Source: a virus. From it: a stretch of 21,134 bases of DNA. The stretch lies in IMG/VR virus record IMGVR_UViG_3300042691_043920, positions 1 to 21,134 of that record; one strand, given 5' to 3'. Below, piece by piece: positions 14,598-21,134 of this stretch. The stretch's first letter is position 1, and each line of letters starts with the position of its first letter. Below the pieces are notes generated by a model. It searched no databases. It was not told where the DNA came from and saw only the letters and a program-made list of their open reading frames with translations. Made by a program: the position numbers and the translations under genes.

Positions 14598-15596
14598 TTA
14601 TAAAACTTTTGATGCTATCAAACAACCCTTGCTTACAGAGTGTAAGGGGTCTGAGGCGTGTCTGACTACTCTAATAGGTAGCGGAAATCCATTCTCTTTT
14701 AACTTAATGTGAAAAGTTTCAACATAACCTTTAGCCAGAGATGTTCCGCCTGATATTACTACATCCAAAGGTTCTTTAAATTTGGGTAAAGATTTATGAT
14801 TACTAAGAGCGCTAGACAAATGCTTAGTTGTATAATCAATTAATCTCTCATAATATGATGAAACCGCACTAAGGATAGGATTTTCATTAGGTTCACCAAT
14901 AACAAATTGACCACCTTCTTTTTCTGCTTGTACAACACTATCCTTTTCACCTGTTGCTACAGCACTCATTCTATCAACCCAGTCACCAGACTTGGTGGTG
15001 CTAAATACTACTGTTGGTTCACCATTTAACATAACGCACACGTTGGTCATACCGGCTCCGCAACTAACCGAGACACCGGTATAGTCATTGTTATCTAATT
15101 CGGCATACGCTAATGCTTCTGCTTCATTTATAGAACGAGCATCATAACCACATTCGGCTAATACTGTTTTAACAACATCTTCGTGATATCCAACATCAAA
15201 ATCCTCATCTTCTTGATCTACTGGTTGAGCAGGAACGCAGAATACTAATTTTTCGCCGGGTTCCGATGCTGTTCCGACTACTTCTTTCAGAATAAAGGCT
15301 AATACTCTTTTCGCATCTTTTTCTTTTGCAGACACTACTCCTCTATGCATTGGTCTTTTAGCATTATCATTGCGCTCTATAGCTTTTTCAATAGCGTCTT
15401 TACCCAATAAAATAAATGAACCATCACTATCTTTTATGAAAACTTTTCCAGCTAATCCTTTTTCAATCATTTTTGTAGCTACTGGAGTAGTTGGTTTGAT
15501 AATATAAAAAGCGTCTCTAAAATCTTTATAAGTTATACCGTCATTGTTTTCTTGAGATAAAACAATATAACTTGTACCAACATCTAAACCCTTCAT
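14598..15596 (-). CDS. Actin-like ATPase (ParM/MreB/Hsp70 superfamily)
   Basis: 332 residues. The actin-fold nucleotide motifs are in order: phosphate-1 GLDVGTSY (3-10), connect-like INEAEALAYAE (156-166), phosphate-2 VSCGAGMTNV (177-186), and the adenosine motif VVISGGTSLAKG (279-290), followed by a C-terminal SKGCLIAS helix. Phosphate-2 is unusual: the Asp that normally starts D-x-GGG-T is replaced by Ser/Cys, while the GDWVD segment (204-208) is retained. Known family roles are filament formation for DNA partition, positioning or cell shape. The start has an AAAGGG ribosome site and lies 1 nt after the stop of a small membrane protein gene, forming a two-gene operon. The gene looks less AT-rich than its neighbours. 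The specific subfamily is not assigned. Confidence 0.8.
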   Translation of the reverse strand: MKGLDVGTSYIVLSQENNDGITYKDFRDAFYIIKPTTPVATKMIEKGLAGKVFIKDSDGSFILLGKDAIEKAIERNDNAKRPMHRGVVSAKEKDAKRVLAFILKEVVGTASEPGEKLVFCVPAQPVDQEDEDFDVGYHEDVVKTVLAECGYDARSINEAEALAYAELDNNDYTGVSVSCGAGMTNVCVMLNGEPTVVFSTTKSGDWVDRMSAVATGEKDSVVQAEKEGGQFVIGEPNENPILSAVSSYYERLIDYTTKHLSSALSNHKSLPKFKEPLDVVISGGTSLAKGYVETFHIKLKENGFPLPIRVVRHASDPLHSVSKGCLIASKVL

Positions 15597-15597
15597 A

Positions 15598-15918
15598 TTA
15601 TAACCCTTTCATATTTTTAAGTTTGTCTATTGATGATGAAATATTATCTGATGATTGTTTGATTTCACCTAAATGATCGTATTTTTTTTCTAACCCATCA
15701 GTTTTTATGGAAACAACAACTTTTCTTTCATCTATGTCTATATTAGATGATTTCTGATTGTAGTCATGTTGTTTTTGCTTATTAAAGAATGACTTATTTA
15801 TTTGTTCATTAATTGGTGCGTTAGATTGTAATGTTATTAGTTTTCCCAAAATAAAACCAATACATAAACATATTAAATTAATAGAAATTATAAGTGATAT
15901 TAAAATAGTATTTGTCAT
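15598..15918 (-). CDS. Small single-pass membrane protein, partner candidate of the actin-like ATPase
   Basis: 106 residues from ATG 15918, chosen because AAGGAG lies 6-7 nt upstream; the open frame continues further 5' but without a better start. Residues about 4-27 (ILISLIISINLICLCIGFILG) form one membrane helix, and the rest is a hydrophilic cytoplasmic-type tail with charged, helix-prone stretches (DERKVVVSIK, then a SSDNISSSIDKLKNMKGL end). I recognise no family. It is followed at once by the actin-like gene, so it could tether filaments to the membrane or act as an adaptor in the way partition partners do. That role is inferred only from gene order. Confidence 0.65.
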   Translation of the reverse strand: MTNTILISLIISINLICLCIGFILGKLITLQSNAPINEQINKSFFNKQKQHDYNQKSSNIDIDERKVVVSIKTDGLEKKYDHLGEIKQSSDNISSSIDKLKNMKGL

Positions 15919-16030
15919 TATGCTCCTTAATAATTTATAAACTATAAGTAATAATACACTTTTGAATCTAAAAATTATGCATAGTGTATATTTAAGATAG
16001 GTAAGTTTAAAAAATTTTATCAATAGTATT
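15919..16030. promoter_or_regulatory. Divergent intergenic region between actin operon and GT25-sulfotransferase gene
   Basis: 112 bp, very AT-rich, between two diverging transcription units. It must contain start signals for both. Only weak promoter-like pieces are visible (for example TTGAAT followed by TATATT at 19-bp spacing on the plus strand). No Shine-Dalgarno site precedes the ATG at 16031, whereas the minus gene has AAGGAG. Confidence 0.35.
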
Positions 16031-17320
16031 ATGATCAAGTCATACGTTATTAGTTTAAAAAACAGGCCAGAGAGGCTTGAGTCTTTTTTAAATAGCCTCC
16101 CGTCTGACTGGCAATATGAGCGTCCGATTGTATACGACGCGATAAACGGCAAATTATCTGATCCTCCATCTTGGTGGAAAGAAGGAAAAGGTCCGTGGGG
16201 ATGTTATAAGAGTCATCTCAATATTATAGAAAATCATATTAATACAGAGTCTACTGATGATCTATTGCTATTAGAAGATGATGTAATGTTTTGTAATAAT
16301 TTTAATGATGAGTTAAAAAATTTCTTAGAAAAAGTACCACAGGATGCTGATCAAATTTATCTTGGTGGACAACATTTAGCTCCACCCATAGAAATCAATG
16401 ATCTTGTTGTTAGAGGATCTAACGTAAATAGAACACATGCATATATCATAACTCAAAAAGGTCTTAAAAAAATATATCAGTTTTTAAACGAGACTACAAC
16501 TTGGATAGCAAGAAATCATATAGATTATCATTATGGATCATATCATATAAATAATAAAATTATTGCATACTGTCCCCGTAAGTGGTTATGTGGTCAAAAG
16601 GGGGGATTTGTTTCTGATATCACCAACAAAGACGTAGAAGAAAGATGGTGGTCTCCCAACACTATTAATAGCTCGTTATTTGTTGTTGTATTAGGATTAC
16701 ACAGATCTGGATCGTCCTGTATATCCATGATGTTAAATAAACTCGGAGTCTATATGGGCGAGCCACTTATAGGCTATGAAAAGCGAGGCGGCGGAGAGGC
16801 TAAACCATTAGCACAAATATGTGAAGGAGCAGCACCATTTCCTTCTGCACAAATAAATATTGATCCAAAAATATTAGAACAAAAATTATACGATTGGATT
16901 AATGGACAAAGAATTAAAGCAGCGTATGGTAGGACGATATCTGGTGGTAAATATCCTCATCTTTGTGCTATGCAACAACCTTTAACTACTATCCTGGGTG
17001 ATAAACTAAGAGTCATTCATTGTGATAGACCATTGGAAGATTCTATTGATTCTTTAAAACGAAGAAGCAGAAGTAGCCAAGGTTGGTTAAATGCCTCTGA
17101 AGAACAGTGTGAGAATGTTCAAAAATGGTTATGGGAAGAAAAAAATAAATTCTTATCCAGCATGAGCAACGATCATGTATTACATATCAAATATTCTGAT
17201 CTTTTCGCTGACGCTCAAGGTGTCGTGACTAATATGATTAAGTTTCTTGGAATTAATCCATCACAAGAACAAATTGATAATGCTATTACTCATGTGGATA
17301 AAAATGAATTATCGTCCTAG
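16031..17320 (+). CDS. GT25 glycosyltransferase-sulfotransferase fusion
   Basis: 429 residues with two domains. Residues 1-200 match GT25 (LPS/collagen galactosyltransferase type): SYVISLKNRPERLESF (4-19), VYDAINGK (34-41), GPWGCYKSHL (54-63), and LLLEDDVMF (79-87) with the catalytic acidic site E82-D83-D84. Residues about 215-425 match a PAPS-dependent sulfotransferase: VVLGLHRSGSSCISMML (220-236) is the 5'-phosphosulfate loop, and HCDRPLEDSIDSLKRR (about 334-349) resembles the 3'-phosphate-binding segment. The combination suggests a sugar is added and then sulfated, or that two linked steps share a substrate. There is no signal peptide. The gene stands alone on its strand and its TAG overlaps the stop of the convergent RuvB gene in CTAG. 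Confidence 0.85.
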   Translation: MIKSYVISLKNRPERLESFLNSLPSDWQYERPIVYDAINGKLSDPPSWWKEGKGPWGCYKSHLNIIENHINTESTDDLLLLEDDVMFCNNFNDELKNFLEKVPQDADQIYLGGQHLAPPIEINDLVVRGSNVNRTHAYIITQKGLKKIYQFLNETTTWIARNHIDYHYGSYHINNKIIAYCPRKWLCGQKGGFVSDITNKDVEERWWSPNTINSSLFVVVLGLHRSGSSCISMMLNKLGVYMGEPLIGYEKRGGGEAKPLAQICEGAAPFPSAQINIDPKILEQKLYDWINGQRIKAAYGRTISGGKYPHLCAMQQPLTTILGDKLRVIHCDRPLEDSIDSLKRRSRSSQGWLNASEEQCENVQKWLWEEKNKFLSSMSNDHVLHIKYSDLFADAQGVVTNMIKFLGINPSQEQIDNAITHVDKNELSS

Positions 17321-18210
17321 ATTTTTAGAGATGATAGTATCCTTCCTTTTGATGTTCTAATAACAAGACCCTTTCTAATCATATACGGCTCTATACTATT
17401 CTCTATTGTTTCTATTGAAATCCCCGTCATAGAAGATATAGCCTTAAGACCCAATGGTGATCCTTTTGATTTTCTAAGAATATCTAGATACATTCTATCA
17501 TAAATATCCAAACCCATATTATCAATACCTTGTGCTTCAAAGATCACATCATAATTATCTTCTAAAGGATTACAGATCTTGTAATTTTTATACCATAGCA
17601 ATCTACTATTGAGAATTCTTGGAGTACCCTTACTTCGTTTAGCAATTTCTAAGAGACCTTGATCGTCTATGACTATTCCCATCTTAATCGAATTCGATCC
17701 GGCTAGTTTGGCTAACTCATTATCGCTATAAAAAGTAAGATGTTCTTTGATAGTGAATCTATCATAGAATGGCTGACTTAAACTACCACCACTAGTTGTT
17801 GCACCAACCAAAGTAAACGGAGGAATATCAATTTTTTCCGGTTCCTTATCAAGAATAATATTTAGAACAAAATCTTCCATTACCGGATACAAAAACTCTT
17901 CTACGATTTTTGGTAAACGATGAATCTCGTCTATAAATAGAACTGAGTTTCTTGAGATATTCATTAGGTACGGTAGAATATTTTTGACGCTTCGTATATT
18001 AGCCGCATTTGTTGTGTATAAGTTAACACCTAATTCGTGAGCAATAGCGTTTGCCACTGTTGTCTTACCAAGCCCCGGCGGGCCGTCTATTAAAACATGG
18101 GGTAGGGTGGCACTGGCGCTTTTACAACCGGCCACAGAGACTCGTAGCCTGCCTATAACGTCGCTCTGACCAGTTATCTCATCAAAGCAAACCGGACGAA
18201 TGTTACTCAT
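17317..18210 (-). CDS. ruvB: RuvB-like Holliday junction branch-migration ATPase
   Basis: 297 residues from ATG 18210, selected because GGAGG precedes it; an upstream TTG would add only four residues. AAA+ signatures in order are Walker A GPPGLGKTT (43-51), Walker B VLFIDEIH (90-97), sensor-1 LVGATT with the following SGGSLSQPFYDRF (Arg finger in DRF), and sensor-2 GTPRILNSRLL. The C-terminal winged helix (GSPLGLKAISSM ... IEPYMIRKGLVIRT) is the RuvB-specific DNA-binding domain. It is slightly shorter than cellular RuvB (about 335 residues). RuvB drives Holliday junction migration as a hexamer with RuvA; no full RuvA lies in this window. The start overlaps the previous gene (ATGAGTAA), which encodes a RuvA C-terminal-like domain. 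Confidence 0.9.
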   Translation of the reverse strand: MSNIRPVCFDEITGQSDVIGRLRVSVAGCKSASATLPHVLIDGPPGLGKTTVANAIAHELGVNLYTTNAANIRSVKNILPYLMNISRNSVLFIDEIHRLPKIVEEFLYPVMEDFVLNIILDKEPEKIDIPPFTLVGATTSGGSLSQPFYDRFTIKEHLTFYSDNELAKLAGSNSIKMGIVIDDQGLLEIAKRSKGTPRILNSRLLWYKNYKICNPLEDNYDVIFEAQGIDNMGLDIYDRMYLDILRKSKGSPLGLKAISSMTGISIETIENSIEPYMIRKGLVIRTSKGRILSSLKI

Positions 18211-18664
18211 TTGATCCTCCAAAAGATTTTAGTGCGTGTTTAATTAATTGACCACAATCATTAGACTGAAGAATAGAATAAGCCTTATTAACTAATTCTA
18301 TTGACTCAGATTCTGTAAATCCATAATCGACCAATATGCTAGTGCATTTATTTAGCGTTATCTGTTCTACTTGTTCCGGCGTTGACAATTCCTTATCTAA
18401 GTTAGTATCTGATTGATTTTGAACGACGGTTTGATTATCAATTGTATTTTTGACTTTTACAGGATCGTCTGCGTATTGTATTTTAAGTTTAACAATTCTT
18501 TTTGGTTTAAAAACTTTTGAACAATGACAGACTATTTTGAAATTTTTTGTTTTAGCCTCATTCAAAGATATCCAATGATCACAAGAACACTTAGGACACT
18601 TATATTTGAAATGAGCGTCAATCTCAATCGGTTTCTGGTTTTTCTTCTGTTTTATTTTTGTCAT
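18203..18664 (-). CDS. Zinc-ribbon protein with RuvA domain-III-like C-terminus
   Basis: 153 residues. The N-terminal part has a zinc ribbon, CPKC (23-26) and CHC (46-48), in a basic context. A polar linker follows (about 65-100). Residues 106-149 (starting NKCTSILVDYGFTESES and ending QLIKHALKSFGG) match the three-helix C-terminal domain of RuvA: a G-[YF] turn after the first helix, then an S/E-rich helix, then L-I-x-x-AL-x-x. In cellular RuvA this domain III binds RuvB and controls its ATPase. The gene overlaps ruvB by 8 nt, so the products are coupled. It has none of the tetramer-forming OB-fold and HhH parts of RuvA. It overlaps the preceding gene by 41 nt. The interaction with RuvB is inferred. 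Confidence 0.65.
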   Translation of the reverse strand: MTKIKQKKNQKPIEIDAHFKYKCPKCSCDHWISLNEAKTKNFKIVCHCSKVFKPKRIVKLKIQYADDPVKVKNTIDNQTVVQNQSDTNLDKELSTPEQVEQITLNKCTSILVDYGFTESESIELVNKAYSILQSNDCGQLIKHALKSFGGSNE

Positions 18665-19046
18665 CTTTTACCCAAAATACAAAGTCATTAGAGTCTTCAT
18701 CAAAAGATGTTTCAACAAGACCTTTGTTTACCAAACCATGTAATAAATTACCAACTAATCTGTGATTTAGAGCATCTATCAATTTAACATACAAAGACTC
18801 AGAAATCAAGTATCTTTCTTCCGAAGTTTTTTTATTGATTTGTCGTTTTAATATCTCTTTTGCGATAAGAAATGACTCTTGATAAGATAGTGACCTATCG
18901 AATTCTTCTCTATCTTCTTCATGAATAAAATCTAGTGCAGAATCAGCGTAGTCTATGTTAGCGCTGCCAAGAGAATTGAATACTAATGCTCTGGTAGAAT
19001 TTATAAAACTTGTTAAATCTTCTACAATATACCAGTCTTTTTTCAT
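18624..19046 (-). CDS. Hypothetical protein (140 aa), possible winged-helix
   Basis: 140 residues behind a TAGGA ribosome site. The N-terminus is acidic and helix-rich (DWYIVEDLTSFINSTRALVF, then DFIHEEDREEFDR). A Lys-rich middle segment leads to HRLVGNLLHGLVNKGLVETSF followed by DFVFWV. That end resembles the helix-and-wing of a small winged-helix domain in which a helix reading LVNKGLVE meets a beta hairpin. No family is recognised with confidence. It sits between the primase run and the zinc-ribbon/RuvB pair, so a replication or recombination accessory role is plausible. Confidence 0.55.
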   Translation of the reverse strand: MKKDWYIVEDLTSFINSTRALVFNSLGSANIDYADSALDFIHEEDREEFDRSLSYQESFLIAKEILKRQINKKTSEERYLISESLYVKLIDALNHRLVGNLLHGLVNKGLVETSFDEDSNDFVFWVKDDKNKTEEKPETD

Positions 19047-19059
19047 AAAATTCCTATAT

Positions 19060-19458
19060 CTAGTTTAGTATATCAAACATTCCCTTGTAATATGTAGGCT
19101 GGTTGACAAAATGTTTAGCGTGAGACTGTAGGTGTAGAACATATTCTGTATTAATTTTATTAATAGCGAAGTATTTGATTTTCCATATTGGAGAACCTTG
19201 ATAATTGGACCCCAAATACTGGAGACTATTGCCCCCAGTATTGGGATTCCAACTACTCACAGGAAACATTTTATTTGACATATCATTGGTATTAAAATCA
19301 TTTTTAAGCATATCCTGAATTATATTATCTACCCAATTTGAGATCGGGGTATTAGGACCAAAATCAAATTTATAATACCATTGATACGGATTCAATGATG
19401 GATGATCATAGTCATGCTCATCATCGTCTTCATAATTATCTTCGTAATCTTCGTGCAT
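19060..19458 (-). CDS. Hypothetical protein with acidic N-terminus (132 aa)
   Basis: 132 residues. The first ~20 are almost all Asp, Glu, Tyr and His (HEDYEDNYEDDDEHDYDHP). The rest is aromatic and beta-rich, with QWYYKFDFGPNTPISNW, then SPIWKIKYFAINK and QSHAKHFV. It starts 1 nt after the primase stop with an AGG ribosome site, so it is co-translated with the primase. I do not recognise a family. The acidic tail could act as a DNA mimic or protein-docking tail; that is only a guess. Confidence 0.55.
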   Translation of the reverse strand: MHEDYEDNYEDDDEHDYDHPSLNPYQWYYKFDFGPNTPISNWVDNIIQDMLKNDFNTNDMSNKMFPVSSWNPNTGGNSLQYLGSNYQGSPIWKIKYFAINKINTEYVLHLQSHAKHFVNQPTYYKGMFDILN

Positions 19459-19459
19459 T

Positions 19460-20599
19460 TTAACCTATGCAAAACTTGTCACTAATTTGATTAGCAAGGT
19501 CTTTTGCCGCACTACTTAGGAATCTGTTATTACTAAAGTATAGCGGTGTGCTGACTTGGTTAAGGAACTCGACCACGGTTTTTAAAAGTTTGGTCTGTGA
19601 CCCATCAAGGTTTATATCCTCGTCATGGATCGTATCCTGCGATGGTATATGACCAGTATAGACCGGCATCGGATCACCATAAGCAACACCGGAAGGAACA
19701 TCGTTGTCATCCAGATTATTTTTCAGATTATAAGTATTCCAATTGGTTTTATTATAATTCTTCCAAGCGTTAGGATTAGACTGTTGCATAGCATTGAGAA
19801 TATCAGTAGCGACATTTGCTGATACCGGAACGCCAGTAATATCAGACTGCTTATAAGCCTTGGCATATCCCTTGTACCATTCATCACTACATTTTTCAGG
19901 AATAATCTGTAGAGTTGCTGGTTGACCAGTAAGTGCCGCTTTAAGATCAGCAACATTTATTGGAGTGCCAGTGCTGCCGGGAAGGACGCTGGTAAAATAC
20001 GGAGCCTTGCCTTCCCAACATTTACGCCACCAAGTATACGGAACACGATAAATCTGGTTCGGTTTGATCGCTCTTGGATCACCATCAAAGTAATTTACCA
20101 GTTTCTTCTGCAAGCCGTTCCAGAATGTTTTATTTCCGCCAACAATCTTACGACTAGCATCATCAAAAATCCAGTAGCACTGATATCCATTACGAGTATC
20201 AATAACCCAACTAGGCTTTACTGGAAATTGATTGATCTTTTTTAGAAACTGCTTCTTCTTTGTCATTACAACACTAGGCTTAAAATACTTACCTTGATCA
20301 TCTCGCCCAGCATCCATATCGCAAAAACAGCAAGTAAATTGCTTAATCGCATACATTTTTCGACCACCGTTTACATAAAAGTAAACATCAGAATTATTGC
20401 TGATATTAGCGTCAAGTGCTTCCACCAAATTATCTGTATGATTCATGCTGCTAATTTTCTTGCGTGGGTTGCCATTATAGCAGTAGATATTTGTTTGTCT
20501 AAAAGAATTTAAAAAACGAAACCTAGCATCCAGCCATGTGCTGTCGTTAGGATCGCTGTTTTTTGCAAATGGGTTGAATCCAATATCATCACTAAACAT
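19460..20599 (-). CDS. RepB-like DNA primase (archaeo-eukaryotic primase superfamily)
   Basis: 379 residues from ATG 20599, preferred because AAGGA lies about 8 nt upstream; the ATG at 20617 has its AGGA too close. The catalytic layout of RepB-type primases is visible: FCDMDAG (92-98) with metal-binding D94 and D96, SWVIDTRNGYQCYW (130-143) with the conserved strand, and YFDGDPRAI (171-179) then YRVP (184-187) followed by a conserved WWRK. Phage proteins of this kind make primers for replication. A C-terminal region after about 220 has no recognised helicase motifs, so this is primase only. Its base composition is much less AT-rich than the glycosylation genes (30 of 60 bases G or C at 19921-19980). 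Confidence 0.82.
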   Translation of the reverse strand: MFSDDIGFNPFAKNSDPNDSTWLDARFRFLNSFRQTNIYCYNGNPRKKISSMNHTDNLVEALDANISNNSDVYFYVNGGRKMYAIKQFTCCFCDMDAGRDDQGKYFKPSVVMTKKKQFLKKINQFPVKPSWVIDTRNGYQCYWIFDDASRKIVGGNKTFWNGLQKKLVNYFDGDPRAIKPNQIYRVPYTWWRKCWEGKAPYFTSVLPGSTGTPINVADLKAALTGQPATLQIIPEKCSDEWYKGYAKAYKQSDITGVPVSANVATDILNAMQQSNPNAWKNYNKTNWNTYNLKNNLDDNDVPSGVAYGDPMPVYTGHIPSQDTIHDEDINLDGSQTKLLKTVVEFLNQVSTPLYFSNNRFLSSAAKDLANQISDKFCIG

Positions 20600-20671
20600 A
20601 ATACTTTCCTTCGTCATTCCTATAAACAGATACCGGGATAATAAACATTACTATCATAATCAGTATCAAAA

Positions 20672-20752
20672 TGGTTGGGAGGGAATCGAACCCTCTCACA
20701 TAGCGTATGTTTCAAACCAGAGGCTATGATCTTAGTCACCAGACTCCACCTA
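20672..20752 (-). tRNA. tRNA-like element with oversized anticodon loop
   Basis: On the minus strand a near-cloverleaf is readable. The T-arm is textbook: GAGGG-TTCGATT-CCCTC (20695-20679). The D-arm is GTCT-GGTGACTA-AGAT (20744-20729). The anticodon stem position holds CATAGC (20728-20723) with GCTATG (20704-20699), followed by a short variable loop. The loop between the last two stems is 18 nt instead of 7, so no anticodon can be assigned. The acceptor stem pairs only imperfectly (about 6 pairs with a bulge on each side). It could be a decayed tRNA, a tRNA with an unusual insertion, or a tRNA mimic. A 3' CCA may be partly encoded (ACCA at 20675-20672). Confidence 0.5.
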
Positions 20753-20760
20753 TTTTTTAA

Positions 20761-21134
20761 TCAACCAGGGTACGAGTTGTCGTAATCGTCCTCATCCTCG
20801 TAATCATCTTCGTCTTCGTCTTCGTCATCAAACTGATCCCAGTAATCATCATTGATATCATAGTCATCATCCTCATCATCATAACCAGCATACTCATCCT
20901 CTGAGAATGTTGCCGAATACAATGGCTTGAGAAGTTCTCCTTGGTATTCACCAACCACAAGATATTCGCATGTGCGAAGTTTCTCGCAGTTGCAGTCAGT
21001 TGGAACGCTCACAACGTCCTTTGGGTTAATTTTGACGATCACAATCTTGTCGCCATTCTCAAGGCTACCATAACCAGCAACATAATTCAATGCACCAGCA
21101 TGAAGTCCGTTTGAACAACCACGACCACGATCAT
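20761..21134 (-). CDS. rIIB-like phage protein, C-terminal part (partial, 5' end off window)
   Basis: The open frame continues upstream past the window edge without a stop. A TTG at 21090 is not a true start because the preceding codons read DRGRGCSNGLHAGAL. That block, followed by KINPKDVVSVPTDCNCEKLRTCEYLVV, is characteristic of the C-terminal domain of rIIB-like proteins of T4-type and other large phages. rIIB proteins help exclude or survive superinfection and lysis interference, but the biochemical role is not well defined. The last ~45 residues are a run of Asp, Glu and Tyr (for example DEDDDYDINDDYWDQFDDED), a long acidic tail not typical of T4 rIIB. It lies just upstream of the tRNA-like element. 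Confidence 0.75.
   Translation of the reverse strand, partial: DRGRGCSNGLHAGALNYVAGYGSLENGDKIVIVKINPKDVVSVPTDCNCEKLRTCEYLVVGEYQGELLKPLYSATFSEDEYAGYDDEDDDYDINDDYWDQFDDEDEDEDDYEDEDDYDNSYPG

Noticed and set aside
15919-16152. N-terminal extension of the small membrane protein (open frame up to 16152)
   Set aside because: It would overlap the divergent GT25 gene, while an ATG with AAGGAG lies at 15918 directly before the membrane helix.

Overview
The window looks like a stretch of an AT-rich double-stranded DNA virus of a prokaryote, most likely a large tailed phage. Genes are packed tightly, often with overlapping or touching stop and start codons. Several starts have clear Shine-Dalgarno sites, and the window has a perfect sigma-70-type promoter and a rho-independent terminator. 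The gene content is viral: the C-terminal part of an rIIB-like protein at the right edge, a RepB-like primase, a RuvB helicase, Ser/Thr/Pro-rich proteins that look like virion decorations, and many glycan-modifying enzymes. No rRNA, insertion sequence or CRISPR array is visible. The host cannot be named from this sequence.

Layout. (1) 1-6047, minus strand. Reading in the direction of transcription: a cytoplasmic-type subtilisin, a secreted trypsin-like protease, a perfect TTGACA-17-TATAAT promoter, three small proteins, a macro-domain protein, two glycosyltransferases, and a pair of genes that together resemble a COG5610-type HAD hydrolase. The last of these runs off the left edge. (2) 6183-14487, plus strand. 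This holds a fused YibB-like/GT-A glycosyltransferase, a GT60-like GlcNAc transferase, an FkbM methyltransferase, a probable GT-B-like glycosyltransferase, a second methyltransferase, and two Ser/Thr-rich structural-type proteins, the second with a long Pro/Thr tandem-repeat stalk. A strong hairpin terminator closes it. (3) 14598-15918, minus strand: an actin-like ATPase preceded by a small membrane-anchored protein. (4) 16031-17320, plus strand: a single gene fusing a GT25 glycosyltransferase to a sulfotransferase. (5) 17317-21134, minus strand, a replication/recombination run: rIIB-like protein, a tRNA-like element, primase, two unknown proteins, a zinc-ribbon protein with a RuvA domain-III-like C-terminus, and RuvB.

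How it may fit together (inference). The glycosyltransferases, methyltransferases and sulfotransferase could decorate virion proteins or the host surface; the adjacent Pro/Thr-rich stalk protein is the obvious candidate substrate. The RuvA-C-like/RuvB pair suggests a reduced, phage-encoded branch-migration machine without a canonical RuvA. The actin-like protein and its membrane-anchored neighbour suggest a phage cytoskeletal or partition system. Base composition differs along the window: the glycosylation genes are extremely AT-rich, while the primase is much closer to balanced.
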